64,000 nt of DNA from Capra hircus (Eukaryota; Chordata; Mammalia; Artiodactyla; Bovidae). Below the pieces are notes generated by a model that was not told where the DNA came from, searched no databases, and was given only the letters and a program-made list of their open reading frames with translations. Every line of letters starts with the position of its first letter. The stretch's first letter is position 1. Shown here in pieces: positions 44,226 through 56,255 of the stretch. The DNA lies in assembly GCF_001704415.2 (NCBI RefSeq), contig NC_030820.1:43134036-43198035 (forward strand), written 5' to 3'. The position numbers and the translations under genes are program-made.

Positions 44226-47200
44226 CTCCTGCTCCTGGAACAGACTGAGGGGGCAGCCAGATGCTACCCAGGACTCAGCCAGTTTACTGGGCAGCCTGTG
44301 TGCCCCCTGGCCCACAGATGCCCCCTCATTGTCTCTGGATCCAGGTCACTCCCCCTGGGGCGAGGGCTGCCCATGCTGGGCAGAGTGGGCAGTGGGGTTG
44401 GAGGGTGTACAGAGCCAGCTCAGACCAGCAGGATGTTTGGATGGGGCAGGGTGGCCGTCAGAGAGGGGCCAGAGGAACAGGGTCTGAGGCTCTGACGGTG
44501 TGCCAGGGCTGCACCACAGGCACGGCCACCCGCACCAGGGGCTGCTCCAGCATGCCCCCCTCCAGCTCTGCTACCCTCTGGGGCAAAGGTGCCAGAGTAG
44601 GGGAGAGGGGTGCACACTTACAAGGTGGAACCAAGTTAAGCCCAACAGTTAGGGCTTCTGCTTCAGCGCCTTGGGACATGCCTGGTCCAGTAGGGTGTGG
44701 ACAGCCACAGAGCATAAGAAAAGCCTCTGCTCACACTTGGCTCTGGATCTAGCCTCCCTTTCTACTTCCCACCATACTGCCAGCTGCCAGTACACCCTGG
44801 GGAAGGCATGACCTTGGCCCACTCTGCTCCAACTCTGTCCCAAAGCCTCCAAGCACACAGACTGCACAGGGACATGTCCACGCAAGAACACCCCTGCAAG
44901 ACTGGTACAGGTAACTTCTTCACCTAATTTCATACAGTTGGAGGAAGTTAGCCAAATTGAGAAGACAGAGAAATTTGTTTCAAGTTAAAGAATAAGAAAA
45001 AAAAAAAGTCCTGCAAAAATAGCTAATAAGACAGATAACTCAACAAAATAATGTACCATATTTCAAAGAATTGGTAATAAGAATTCTAACTTCACAAGGG
45101 AAAAATAGATGAACACAATGAGAGTATTAAGAAGTATAACTAGAAAATATTAAAAACAATAACCAGTCAGAACTGAAGAATATGATAACTCAAAGGGAAA
45201 AACACACTAGGAAGAAATAATAGCAGGCTAGGTGATACAGAATTCAGAAGTAATCTGAAAGATACCACTATTGAAATCATGCAATAAAAACAGCAAAAAG
45301 AAAAGCAAATTTTAAAGAAGAGAATAGTTTAATGGGAGGGAGGCTCCAATGGGAGGGGACCTATGTATACATGGCTGATTCATTTTGTTGTACAGCAGAA
45401 ACTAACACAACATTGTAAAGCAATTATCCTTTAATTAAAAAAAAAAGAACTGTCTAAAGGACCACTGGGACAACATCAGGTATACTAATATCCACATTCT
45501 AGGAGTCCCAGAAGGAAGAGAGAGAGAAAGGGGCAGAAAAGACATTTGATGAAATTCTGACCCCAAATAACCAGAACCCAAAGAAGGGAAAAATTATCCA
45601 GATGCAGGAATCACAGAGAGTCTCAAACAACATAAAACCAAAGCTGCGCACACCAAGATGTATCACAGTCAAAACGGTAAATGTTACAGATAGAGAATTC
45701 TCAAGGCAGCAAGAGAAAAACATGTCACAGACAAGGAAAAGCCCATTAGATTATTGGTTGATTTTCCTGCAGAAACTATGTAGGCAGAAGACTATTCCAT
45801 GATCTTTCTGAAATACCAAAAGGAAAAAAATGCAAGATAACCTACAAGATTATCATTCAGAATTGAAGGAGACCTAAAAAATCTTCTCAGACAAGCAAAA
45901 ACTAAAATAATTTATCAATAATAAAATAATCAGAAAAGAAATGTTAAAGGATCTTCTCTAAGTGGAAAAAAAGATGCCACCAAGAAGTAAGAGTTTATAG
46001 GAAAGGAAGAATATGACATCAAGAACACAAAATGTGCGAGAGGAGAGTAAAAAACGCAAATCTTTTAAAATGTGTTTGAACTTAAATAGTTATCAAATCA
46101 AAATGAGGACATATAGCTTGAATTTAACATATATGGACCCCACAGGAATCACCAGTCAAAAATCTACAATCAATACACAAAAATGAGAGAGAAAGGAACA
46201 CAAGCATACAACTAAAGAAAATCTTTAAACCACAAGTCACTGTTGTTCAGTTGCTCAGTCACGTCTGACCCTGTGACACCATGGACTGAAGCATGCCAGG
46301 CTTCCTTGACCTTCACCATCTCCTGGAGTTTGCTCAAACTCAAGTCCATTGAATCGGTGATGTCACCCTACCATCTCATCCTCTGTCGGTCCTTTCTCCT
46401 CCTGCCTTCAATCTTTCCCAGCATCGGGGTCTTTTCCAATGAGTTGGCTCTTCACATCAAGTGGCCAAAGTATTGGAGCTTCAGCTTCAGCATCAGGCCT
46501 TCCAAAGAATATTCAGGGTTGATTTCCCTTAGGATTGACTGGTTTGATCTCCTTGAAGTCCAAGGGACTCTCAGGAGCCTTCTCCAGCACCACAGTTGGA
46601 AAGCATAAAGTCTTCAGTGCTCAGCTTTCTTTGTGGTCCAACTCTCACATCTGTACTTGACTACTGAAAAAACCATAGCTTTGACTATCTGGATGGACCT
46701 TTGCTGACAAAGTGTTATCTCTGCTTTTTAATCCACTGTCTAGTTTTGTTTTAGATTTTCTTCCAAGGAGCAAGTGTCTTTCGATTTTGTGGCTACAGTC
46801 ATTGTCCCCAGTGATTTTGGAGCCCAAGAAAACTCCAAGTGATTTTTGTCACTATTTTCATTTCCCCCCATCCATTTGCCATGAACTGATGAGACCAGAT
46901 GCCATAAACTGTTTTTAAATGTTGAGTTTTAAGCCAGATTTTTCATTCTCCTCTTTTACCTTCATCAAGAGGCCAGGCAAAGAAGAATAAAAGAATGGCA
47001 CAAAACTAGGGGAAAGAAAACAGAAAACAAGTAACAGAATGGCAATTAGTACAATCCTATCAATAATCACCTTAAAAGCCAATGGAATAAGCTATCTGGT
47101 CAAAAGATGGATTCGCTGATTGATTAAATAATAATAATAATAATAAAACACAAATCTATCTATATGCTGCTTACAAGAGACTCACTGCAGAGCTATGTGT

Positions 47201-47418
47201 CTTTAGACACAGAGACTGTCAGCAAAGGGGTGAAAAAGACATTTCACAAAAATGAAAATGATGAGACAGTAGGGGGTGGCAATACTCATATCAGACAAAA
47301 TAAACTCTAAAATACAGTCTATAACAAAGGGCACTGAAGAGCATTACAGAGTGTTGAAGGGGTCAATACAGAAAGAGAATATAACATTGGTTAACATATA
47401 CGCACCAGGATGTTGAGG
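44226..47418 (+). mobile_element. Degenerate L1 with ORF1/ORF2 remnants and nested insertions
   Basis: 44,226-44,940 is GC-rich non-coding sequence that may be its 5'UTR (uncertain). 44,950-46,230 resembles L1 ORF1, for example translated EAQRVPN-like text near 45,610-45,640. 46,985-47,418 resembles the start of ORF2 ('gcttacaagagactcac', 'acatatacgcacc'). A plus-strand L1 3' tail (45,345-45,445) and an antisense BovB (46,238-46,975) interrupt it. A TAA microsatellite lies at 47,127-47,146. Confidence 0.6.
46238..46975 (-). mobile_element. BovB LINE 3' fragment
   Basis: Antisense BovB from 'gttgttcagttgctcagtc' to 'accttcatcaagaggcc', splitting the degenerate L1. Confidence 0.85.
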
Positions 47419-48059
47419 AGTATAACTGATGCTGTCGCTCCATCAGCATGGCATTTCACCTCGAGTATGTCTGTGATTAAGATCATTTGTATTTTTACCT
47501 CTACTCCTTTGCAGACCTCAGTCATGGGCAGTTTTCCATGCTTTGGAAAGGGACAGCAGTTATTGTTTTAATTAATTTCTGAAAACCAGGAGATCACAGA
47601 CTCTTTTTTACTTTATTTTCTGCAGGACATACAGTTTCTGTGGCAAATAAATGCTGAGGTACAGAAAATGCCATACCTTTTTATTGTTACATACATGTGA
47701 CAGTAAATCTGGGGTTTGCTGGATGGTGAGGAATGAATGAGCTCCCTTCCACTGATATACCAGATCTGTTGTGTACATTGGACGTGTCATGCATGCAAGG
47801 TCAGGGTTCTTCTCTGAAAGGGGGAACTAAAGATGTTTTAGAGATGAAGACCACAGTCTTTACTGAAAGCGACTTCAAGAGTTTGTGAACAAATAATAAG
47901 ATAAATGACTTGAATATCTGTATATTAGAACAATAGTCCTTGATACCTGTTTCTGCTGTGAATGCCAAAATTCACGTGAAACCTTCCAGGTACTGTCTAA
48001 GAGAGACTCTTTGTGGTCTGGAGAATAAGAAAAGGGTCTTCTGAAGTGGAGGTCTTTTC
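47419..48059. other. Unassigned intergenic DNA
   Basis: No gene or clear repeat. It lies between the L1 remnant and the duplicated spacer block. Confidence 0.4.
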
Positions 48060-48960
48060 TCCCAGCATGGCCCCAAGCTGTCCTCCATTCACATACTCGT
48101 ATAGGCCATTATGTTAAAACTTTTTCACTTGTTTCTCTTTTATATCAATAATTAGATGCTGAGATCTCAAAGCAGTAACTCTCTTTTTCCCTGGAGCTGA
48201 GCTGACCACCATTCAGGCAGCTGGACTTGAATGCACAAAGGACTTGCAACAGTGGGTATTTCTGTGGAGCTAAGTCCCTGATGATGGGGATACTCCCAAG
48301 TCTTGGTTCTGTATCTAGAATAGAGTATGTTCTTCAGCCACCCTTTCCATGAAAGAGCATGTTTGAAATGAAAAACTGTGCTTCCTTCCCACTCATCTGA
48401 ATTTGTGGATGGAAGTCATAAACACTATAGTGAGAAGACTTTTCTAGTTACCAGATCAAGAACAATAGATGTACTTACTTCAGGACATGAAGACTGTGTT
48501 TTTATTGAAGATGGATTGGATGAACACTCAGCAGATATTGAAATGCATGTTACCTAAAAAGAGCTCCTTGAACGCTTATTTGAGAATCTGAGCATTTCTT
48601 ATACATTATTATCAACTCCTTCTATAAAAATATGATGTTTATTGATGTAGCACTTTATTCCTATTGTGATCTGATCACACTTATCCTCTGATTGTTACTG
48701 GCCTTCAAGTTCCCTCAAACTCTGAGATCCGGTAGGTGTAAGAATACAAAGATGAAGAAGAACAGGTGGTGGTTCTGAGACACGGAGGGGAGGGAACAAA
48801 AGCAGGAACCGTAACCAAAGCCCAGGTGATCAAACACCAGGGCCATCATCACCTGGAGCTTACCATCATCCTGTCCCCACAGTTACTATGGTTTGGGATG
48901 CACTGTGTAGAAAACTGAAGACAAAGAGAAACAGAAGTTGATATTGGAGGGTGTGGAGAG
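48060..48960 (-). other. Spacer block homologous (inverted) to 12.13-12.93 kb
   Basis: Partner of the block near the relic. Matches run in order on the opposite strand, including 'tgtgatctgatcacac'-type text near 48,660 and 'ttcttcagccacc' near 48,333. It is 5.4 kb upstream of the minus-strand start codon. No coding signal. Confidence 0.65.
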
Positions 48961-49069
48961 AACACACAAGAGTGCTTGGTGCTATATTTGTGGAAAAATG
49001 TGTTTCCTTTCCTGTGTGTTGGCTGCTCACACAGACAGCAACAGTTTCTACCATGTCCATGTCTGAGTG

Positions 49070-49600
49070 AGGGAGTGAAGTTGCTCAGTTGTGTCCGACT
49101 CTTTGCCACCCCATGGACTGTAGCATACCAGGCTCCTCCATCCATGGGATTTTCCAGGCAAGGGTACTGGAGTGGTTTTCCATTTCCTTCTCCAGAGGAT
49201 CTTTCCAACCCAGGGATCGAACCCGGATCTCCCACATTGCAGGCATACGCTTTACCGTCTGAGCCACGAGGGAAGCCTTGTCTGCTGGTTGGGAAACACT
49301 AGGACTAGTTCAGAAGAAGGCAATGGCACCCCACTCCAGTACTCTTGCCTGAAAAATTCCATAGACGGAGGAGCCTGGTAGGCTGCAGTCCATGGGGTCG
49401 CTAAGAGTCAGACACGACTGAGCGACTTCACTTTCACTTTTCACTTTCATGCATTGGAGAAGGAAATGGCAACCCACTCCAGTGTTCTTGCTTCGAGAAT
49501 CTCAGGGACGGCAGAGCGTGGTGGGCTGCCGTCTATGGGGTCGTACAGAGTCGGACACGACTGAAGCTACTTAGCAGCAGCAGCAGCAGCAGGACTAGTT
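49070..49600. mobile_element. Bov-tA SINE (-) followed by Bov-A2 SINE (+)
   Basis: 49,078-49,280 is antisense Bov-tA ('gaccgtctgagccacgaggg'-type end). 49,315-49,592 is a sense Bov-A2 dimer with a CAG-repeat tail. Confidence 0.88.
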
Positions 49601-51979
49601 TAAGGTGTAAATCCAAATGCTCTTAGAAAATGATTTGAATTCAGTAGGGAAGAGAAATGGCGGTAGCCAAGACAAACTCAGAAAGAGTGAGGAAATAAAA
49701 ACACTTTACATTTTGCATCACTAGGCAGGGATAATCAAAAGTTTAATTATGGACATATTAAGGATTAAAAAGTAAAGATCACCAAGAGACCTTGGTGAAT
49801 CAAGCAATTTGAAATAAGGTTTTTAGGGTGTTTCCAGGAAGTTCCATGCTATTCAGCTTTATCGGAAATACAATTTGCAAAGAATTTTTTCCCCTTTCTG
49901 TGGATTGTCTTTTCGGTCTCTTGATAATTTCTTTGATACAAAAACATTCTGAATTTTGACAAAATTTATTTATCTGTTTTTCTGCCTGTGCTTATTATGA
50001 AACATCAAATCTAGTATCCTGAGGCCTTCCCTCTAGTTTTTCTCCCAGCAGTTTCATATTAGTGTCTTGTATGCTTAGGTCTTTGATGCATTTTGGTGTG
50101 TATATGTGCGTGTGTGTGTGGTTTTGTGTGTGATATAACTTAATGGGTAACTTCTTTATTTTGAATATAGATATGAAGTTTATTCAGCACTGTTTGTTAA
50201 AAAGACTGACTTTTTCCCATAAACGGTCTTTGCAACCTTGTCGATTATCATATATTATGTTTGTTTTTATTTCTGTATAAGTTCTATTTCATTAGTCTTT
50301 GTATCTGTCTTTATGCCATTACCCACAGTTTTGGTTATAGTAGCTTTGTAGTTAATTATAAAAGCTCAAATTGTGAGAAACCAAATTCTGTTCTCTGTTT
50401 TTTCTTTACTTTCTTCTTTCCAAGATTAATTTCTTCCTTTTCAAAATTGTTTTGTCTATTCAGTCTCCTTTGTAATTCCAGATGCATTTTAGTGTTAGTT
50501 TTTCTACTTCCCATTCCCCCAAATAATGTTGGCATATATAAAGTTCAATCGAATGTATAGACAACTTTGATTAGTTTTCTCATCTTAATATTAAGTCTTT
50601 CATTCATGAAACATAGTTGCTGTCTTTACTTCCTTCAAACAAATTTATTATTACTAATCATTCTTTTTTTCTTTTTTTTTTTTTTTTTTGCCTTCTTGGT
50701 TATTTCCAAATGCATTATTTTTTCACGTTTTTTTTCCAGTGGAATTGCTTCAAAGTTTTTCTTTTCAGATTGTTCATTCTTAGTGTATAGAAATGTAACT
50801 GACTTTTCTGTTTTGATATTGCATCCTACACCTCTGTTAAAATTATTTATTAGCTGTAACAGTTTTTTGTTTTATCTTTATGGTTTTCTACATACATGAT
50901 CATGTCATCTCAGAACAGAGATAATTTTCCTACTTTTGAATGCATATTTTTTATATTACTGTAGCTGAAACTGATGATTGCATGTTTACCATGAGTGGTA
51001 AAAATTGGTAAAACTTTTATATAATTGATCTTAACCAAAAATGCTTTCAGTCTTTTATCACTGAATCTGATGTTGTGGTTTTTCATGTATAGGCTTCATT
51101 ATGTTGAGAAAGCTTCTTTCTATTTCTGGTTTATTGAATTTTTTTATTATAAAAGGATATTGAGTTGTATCACGGTCTTTTTTCCACATCACTTGTTATT
51201 ATCATGAGATTTTCCCCCTTCTTTTTGTTAATATGGTGTATTGCTTTTACTAAAATAAGTATGTACACAGTTGTTGCCCAGGTAAGAGTCTCATTTGGTC
51301 ATAATGTATAATTTTTAGTATGCTCCTGAATTCAATTTTTGAGTATTTTATTGAGAATTTTTGTAGCAATCATCATCTGAAACATCTGTTTGTAGTTGAT
51401 TTTTCTGTAGTATCTTTGTCTGCAATTGGTCTCTGGCTAATGCTGGCCTGATAGAATGTGTTGGAAAGTATTGCTTTCTCTTCAATAATTTTTGGAGAAT
51501 TTAAGAATGATTGCTGTTAATTCTGCTATAAATGCTCAGCAGAATTTACTAGCGTGATCATCTGGCCCTGGGCTTCTCTTTCTTGAGAGTCTCCTAATTA
51601 CTGATTCAATCTGCTTGAATAAGTAGGAGTAAGTCTACTCAGGCTTTCCGTTCCTTCAGGATTTTGGCTTCATAGACTGTGTGTCTCTAGAAATTTTCCA
51701 TTTCAACTAGATTATTCAGTGTGTTGGCATACTGTTGTTCATAGCATCTCTTTCTATTTCCTCATTGGTCTTCTGTCTAGTTGTTTTATCGATTATTGAA
51801 AGTAGATATTAATGTCTCCAACTAGTGCTATAGTGCTGTCTATTTTCCCCTTCAATTCTATCTATCTTTGCTTCATATATTTTGGAACTCTGATGTTTGG
51901 CCCATCTATGTTTGTAATTTCTCTATATTCTTGGTGGATTGACCATTTATCAGTATAGAATATCCTTCTTTGTCTTGTC

Positions 51980-52185
51980 TTCCCTGGTGGCTCAGTGGTT
52001 AAAGTGTCTGCCTCCAATGCAGGAGACCCAGGTTCAATCCCTGGGTGGGGAATATCCCCTGGAGAAGGAAATGGTAGCCCACTCCAGTATTCTTGCCTGG
52101 AGAATCCCATGGATGGAGAAGCCTGATAGGCTACAGTCCATGGGGACGCAAAGAGTCAGACACGACTGAGCAACTTCACTTCATT
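51980..52185 (+). mobile_element. Bov-tA SINE with perfect 14-bp target-site duplication
   Basis: Flanked by ttctttgtcttgtc at 51,966-51,979 and 52,186-52,199. The SINE is well preserved ('ttccctggtggctcagtgg' head). Confidence 0.92.
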
Positions 52186-52239
52186 TTCTTTGTCTTGTCA
52201 CAATTTTTATTTTAAAACCTTTAAATGTTGTCTGTTATA

Positions 52240-53825
52240 CACAGAAGAATTATACAAAGAAAGATCTTCATGGCCCAGATAATCATGATGGTATCCTCCC
52301 TCACCTAGAACCAGACAACCTGGAATATGAAGTCAAGTAGGCCTTAGGAAGCATCACTGTGAACAAAGCTAGTGGAGGTGATGGAATTCCACTTGAGGTA
52401 TTTCAAATCCTAAAAGATAATGTTGTTAAAGTGCTTCACTCAATACTCCAGCAAATTTGGAAAACTCAGCAGTGGCCACAGGACTGGAAAAGGTCAGTTT
52501 TCATTCCAATCCCAAAGAAGGGCAATGCCAAAGAATGTTCAAATTACCACACAAGTGCACTCATCTCATATGCTAGCAAAGAAATGCTCAAAATTCTCCA
52601 AGCCAAGCTTCAATAGTATGTGAAACGTGAACTTCCAGATCTTCAAGCTGGATTTAGAAAAGGCAGAGGAACCAGAGATCAAATTGCCAACATACAATTT
52701 GCTCATCAAAAAAGCAGGAAAATTCCAGAGAAACATCTACTTCTGCTTTATTGATAACGCCAAAGCCTTTGAGTGTGAAGATAACAACAAACTGTGGAAA
52801 CTTCTTCATGAGATAGGAATACAAGACCACCTTAGGTGCCACCTGAAAAATCTGTATACCGGTCAAGAAACGACAGTTAGGACTGGACCTGGAACAATGG
52901 ACTGGTTCCAAATTGGGAAAAGAGTATGTCAAGGCTGTATATTGTCACCCTGCTTATTTGACTTATATGCAGAGTATATCATGCAAAATGCCAGGCTGGA
53001 TGAAACACTAGCTGGAAACAAGACTACCAGGAGAAATATCAATAATCTCAGATACGCAGATGATACCACCCTTATGGCAGAAAGTGAAGAAGATCTAAAG
53101 AGCCTCTTGATGAAAGTGAAAGAGGAGAGTGAAAAAGCTGGCTTAAAACTCAACATTCAAAAAGCTAAGATCATGGCATCCGGTCCCATCACTTCATGCA
53201 AATAGATAAGGAAAGAATGGAAACAGTGAGAGACTTTATTTTCTCGGGCTCCCAAATCACTGCAGATGGTGACTGCAGCCATGAAATTAAGACACTTACT
53301 CCTTAGAAGAAAAGCTATGGTCAACCTAAGTAGCATATTAAAAAGTAGAGACATTACTTTGTCAACAAAGGTCCATCTAATCAAAGCTCTGATTTTTCTA
53401 ATAATCATGTATAGATGTGAGAGTTGGAATATAAAGAAAGCTGAGGGCCAAAGAATTGATGCTTTTGAGCTGTGATGTTGGAGAAGAGTCTTGAGAGTCC
53501 CGTGGACTGCAAGGAGATACAACCAACCATCCTAAACAGTCCTTATTCACTGGAAGGACTGATGCTGAAGCTGAAACTTCAATACTTTGGCCACCTGATG
53601 CGAAGAACTGACTCACTGGAAAAGACCCTGATGCTGGGAAAGATTAAAGGCAGGTGGAGAAGGGGACTACAGAAGGAGAGATCATCATTGGATGGCATCA
53701 TCGACTCAATGGACTTGAGTTTAAGAAAGCTCTGGGAGTTGGTAGTGGACAGGGAAGCCTGGCATGCTGCAGTTCATGGGGCTGCAAAGAGTCAGACACG
53801 ACTGAGCAATTGAACTAAACTGAGT
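52240..53825 (+). mobile_element. BovB LINE, 1.59 kb 3' part
   Basis: Sense BovB with the longest RT frame here (52,627-53,205): CFIDNAKAFE, RVCQGCILSPCLFDLYAEYI, RYADDTTLMAES. A stop near 53,205 and later frame changes break it. Ends in 'caattgaactaaactgag'. Confidence 0.92.
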
Positions 53826-54230
53826 GTGGTCACACCAGCTCTCTTTCAGTTACTGTTTACATAGAATGTCTTTTGTCACTTTTTTCTTTCAAAGAATTTG
53901 TGTCCTTAGATTTACAGTGAATCACTTATAATGACATAAATTTGATATATTAAAAAAAATCTATTCTGACAATATATACTATTTGAACTTGGAGTTTATT
54001 TACATTAAACATAATAACTGATAGGAAAATACTTTTGCCTTTTTATATTTTTTGGTGTGACTTAGTTCCTTATTTCCTCCATTACCACTTTCCTTAATGT
54101 TCAGATGATTTTTCATAGTGACATCTTTGATTCTCATCTCTTTTATATTTATGTTCCATATACTCTATTTTATTTTCTTTGTTGTTATCATAGGAATCAC
54201 ATATAACATTGTTAAGTTATAATAATATCT

Positions 54231-54915
54231 TTTGAAAAGAACAGAGAAACAGTGAGAACGTCAACAAAGAGCTAGAAAATATAAAAAAAAAGACTCAATG
54301 AGAGCTGAATAACACAATAGATGAAATAAAAAGTACATTAGAAGGAGTTAACAACAGGTTAGCGAATACAGACTAATGCATAAGCAAGCTAGAAGACAGA
54401 ATAATGGAAATCAGTCAATCAGAACAGTAAAAAGAAAAATCAGTTTTTCATAAGCGTGGTCTCCTGGGACAACATCAACTCTAGTAACACTCACAGAGGA
54501 GTAGTCCCAGGAGGCGAGTGAGAGAAAGGCACAGAAAAATGCATTTGATGAAATTATGACAGAGAATTTCCCAAACCTAAAGAAAGGAAAAGACATTCAG
54601 GTGCCAGAAGTACAGAGAGTCCCAAACAAATGAAACCAAGGAGACCCACACCAAGACTTAAAACTGTCAAATATTAAAGAGAAAATTTCAAAGGGAGCAA
54701 GAGGAAAACAGAGTCTCATATAAAGGAATCCCACAAGGCTCTCAATTGATTTGCAGCTGAAATATTATAGGCCAGAATGGAGTTACATAATATATTTAAA
54801 ATACTGAAAGAATAAAAATATCTACAACCAAGGACCTTCTAGCCAGTAATACTGTCATGCAGAACTGAAGAAGAGATAAATAGTTTCCTAGAGAAGCACA
54901 GCTGAGATCCTCACT
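54231..54915 (+). mobile_element. Degenerate L1 ORF1-like remnant
   Basis: Sense L1 text ('cagagagtcccaaacaaatg', 'gacccacaccaagac'), paralogous in content to 45,140-45,880. No usable frame. Confidence 0.6.
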
Positions 54916-54934
54916 AAACTGATCCTACAGTAAA

Positions 54935-55580
54935 TGGTAAGTGTCGGTCTCTCAGTCATGCCCGACTCTTCGCAACCCACCCCATGGACTGTAGCCCGCT
55001 AGGCTCCTCTGCCCATGGGATTTCCCAGGCAAGAATACTGGAGTGGGTTGCCATTTGCTTTTCCAGGGGATTTTCCCAACTCAGGTATCAAACCCGGGCC
55101 TCCTTCATTGCAGGCAGATTCTTTACCATCTGAGCCACCATGGAAGCCTGTTTTTTTCTTTGAAAATAAAAGGCTATTTCTTATAGAAAATAAGGAAATA
55201 CAGAAAGGGAAAAAAAAACCCATAGCAAAAGCAAATATATAGCAAAGGAAGTGCATGTACCACTGAAATAAACTAGTAAAAACTATAGTAAACAGTTAAG
55301 AGATAGACTTGAAGATATAAAGCATGACATCCAAAACACAAAACACTTGGAAGTGATGTAGATCTTTCAGTGTGTGTGTGTTAGTCGCTCAGTCGTGGCC
55401 AACTCTTTGCGACCCCATGGACTGCAGCCCACCAGGCTTCTCTGTCCATGAGATTTTCCAGACAAGGATACTGGAGTGGGTTGCCATTTCCTTCTCCAGG
55501 GGATCTTCCTGATCCAGGGATCAAACCCGGGTCTCCTGCACTGCAGGCAGATTTTTTACCAACTGAGCTACAAGGGAAAT
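54935..55580. mobile_element. Two antisense Bov-tA SINEs
   Basis: 54,940-55,150 and 55,372-55,580, each ending with an antisense tRNA-like head ('tgagccaccatggaagcc', 'tgagctacaagggaa'). The spacer between them is A-rich. Confidence 0.88.
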
Positions 55581-55689
55581 GCAGATCTTTCAGAGTGTGC
55601 ATGAACTTAAATGACATCTGTTTTAAATAGATAGATACAGTTATAAAGGACAGTGTTTTCAACTATCAGTGGTGGGAAAGCTAGATATC

Positions 55690-56255
55690 CACATGTAAAA
55701 AGAAGTTGGGAGTTGACCTTATAGAAAAAACAACTCCAAATGCTTCTGAGATCTAGACACACAAAATATAAATATGAAACTCGCAGAAGAAAACCTCTGG
55801 AAAAAGTTTCTCATCATTGGATATGGTCACAATTTGGGGGATTTGACACCAAAAGTACAGGCAATAAAAGAAAAAATTATTATTAGTCTTTATCCAAATT
55901 CAAAACTATTTTGCACTGAAACAAATTACCAGAGAGGGGAAAGACAAACCATGGGATGGAAAAAAAATCTTTCAAATCATATTTGTGATAAAGCTGTCAA
56001 CACTTTACCACACATTGTCTTTGCTCAACTGACAGACATTGCATGGTATCCCTTAGTCATTTTTGTTGCCTATTTCCATAATATTATTCTTGGTTATACC
56101 TTCCTGTTGATACAACATTGGGATTTTTTATATTTAATCACTTTACTTGAGTTTATCTTGAATACCACCTCTTCTCTCCTAAACTCAGAATGTTTTCTAT
56201 AGTGTTTGGATTTATGCCTTGAAATAATCCTTGAACTAATCTTTGGCCATCTAGG
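55690..56255 (+). repeat. L1 ORF2 C-terminal remnant and unassigned DNA
   Basis: About 55,690-55,960 resembles decayed L1 ORF2 3' sequence. From there to 56,255 I recognise nothing. The 142-codon frame at 55,774-56,202 spans both and has no family signature. Confidence 0.45.

Larger units (their letters stand above)
49830..54230 (-). mobile_element. Ancient L1 ORF2 remnant split by SINE and BovB
   Basis: Antisense, highly decayed L1 ORF2 and 3' region ('gatcatgtcatctcagaac' is the complement of the FADD-type region; 'tgatcatctggccctgggc' the PGPD region). It is interrupted by a SINE (51,980-52,185) and a BovB (52,240-53,825). Contains a long T run near 50,663-50,691. The frames of 99-110 codons at 50.2-50.9 kb are antisense to it and not genes. 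Confidence 0.65.

Noticed and set aside
44261..44752. 163-codon frame in GC-rich DNA
   Set aside because: Overlapped by several antisense and alternative frames of similar length, as expected from GC-rich composition; no recognisable family.
51980..52060. tRNA-like sequences at SINE heads
   Set aside because: They are tRNA-derived SINE heads attached to SINE bodies and flanked by target duplications, without an intact cloverleaf expected of a functional tRNA gene.
52627..53205. 192-codon frame with reverse-transcriptase features
   Set aside because: It is the RT part of a 5'-truncated BovB copy, with a stop and later frame changes.
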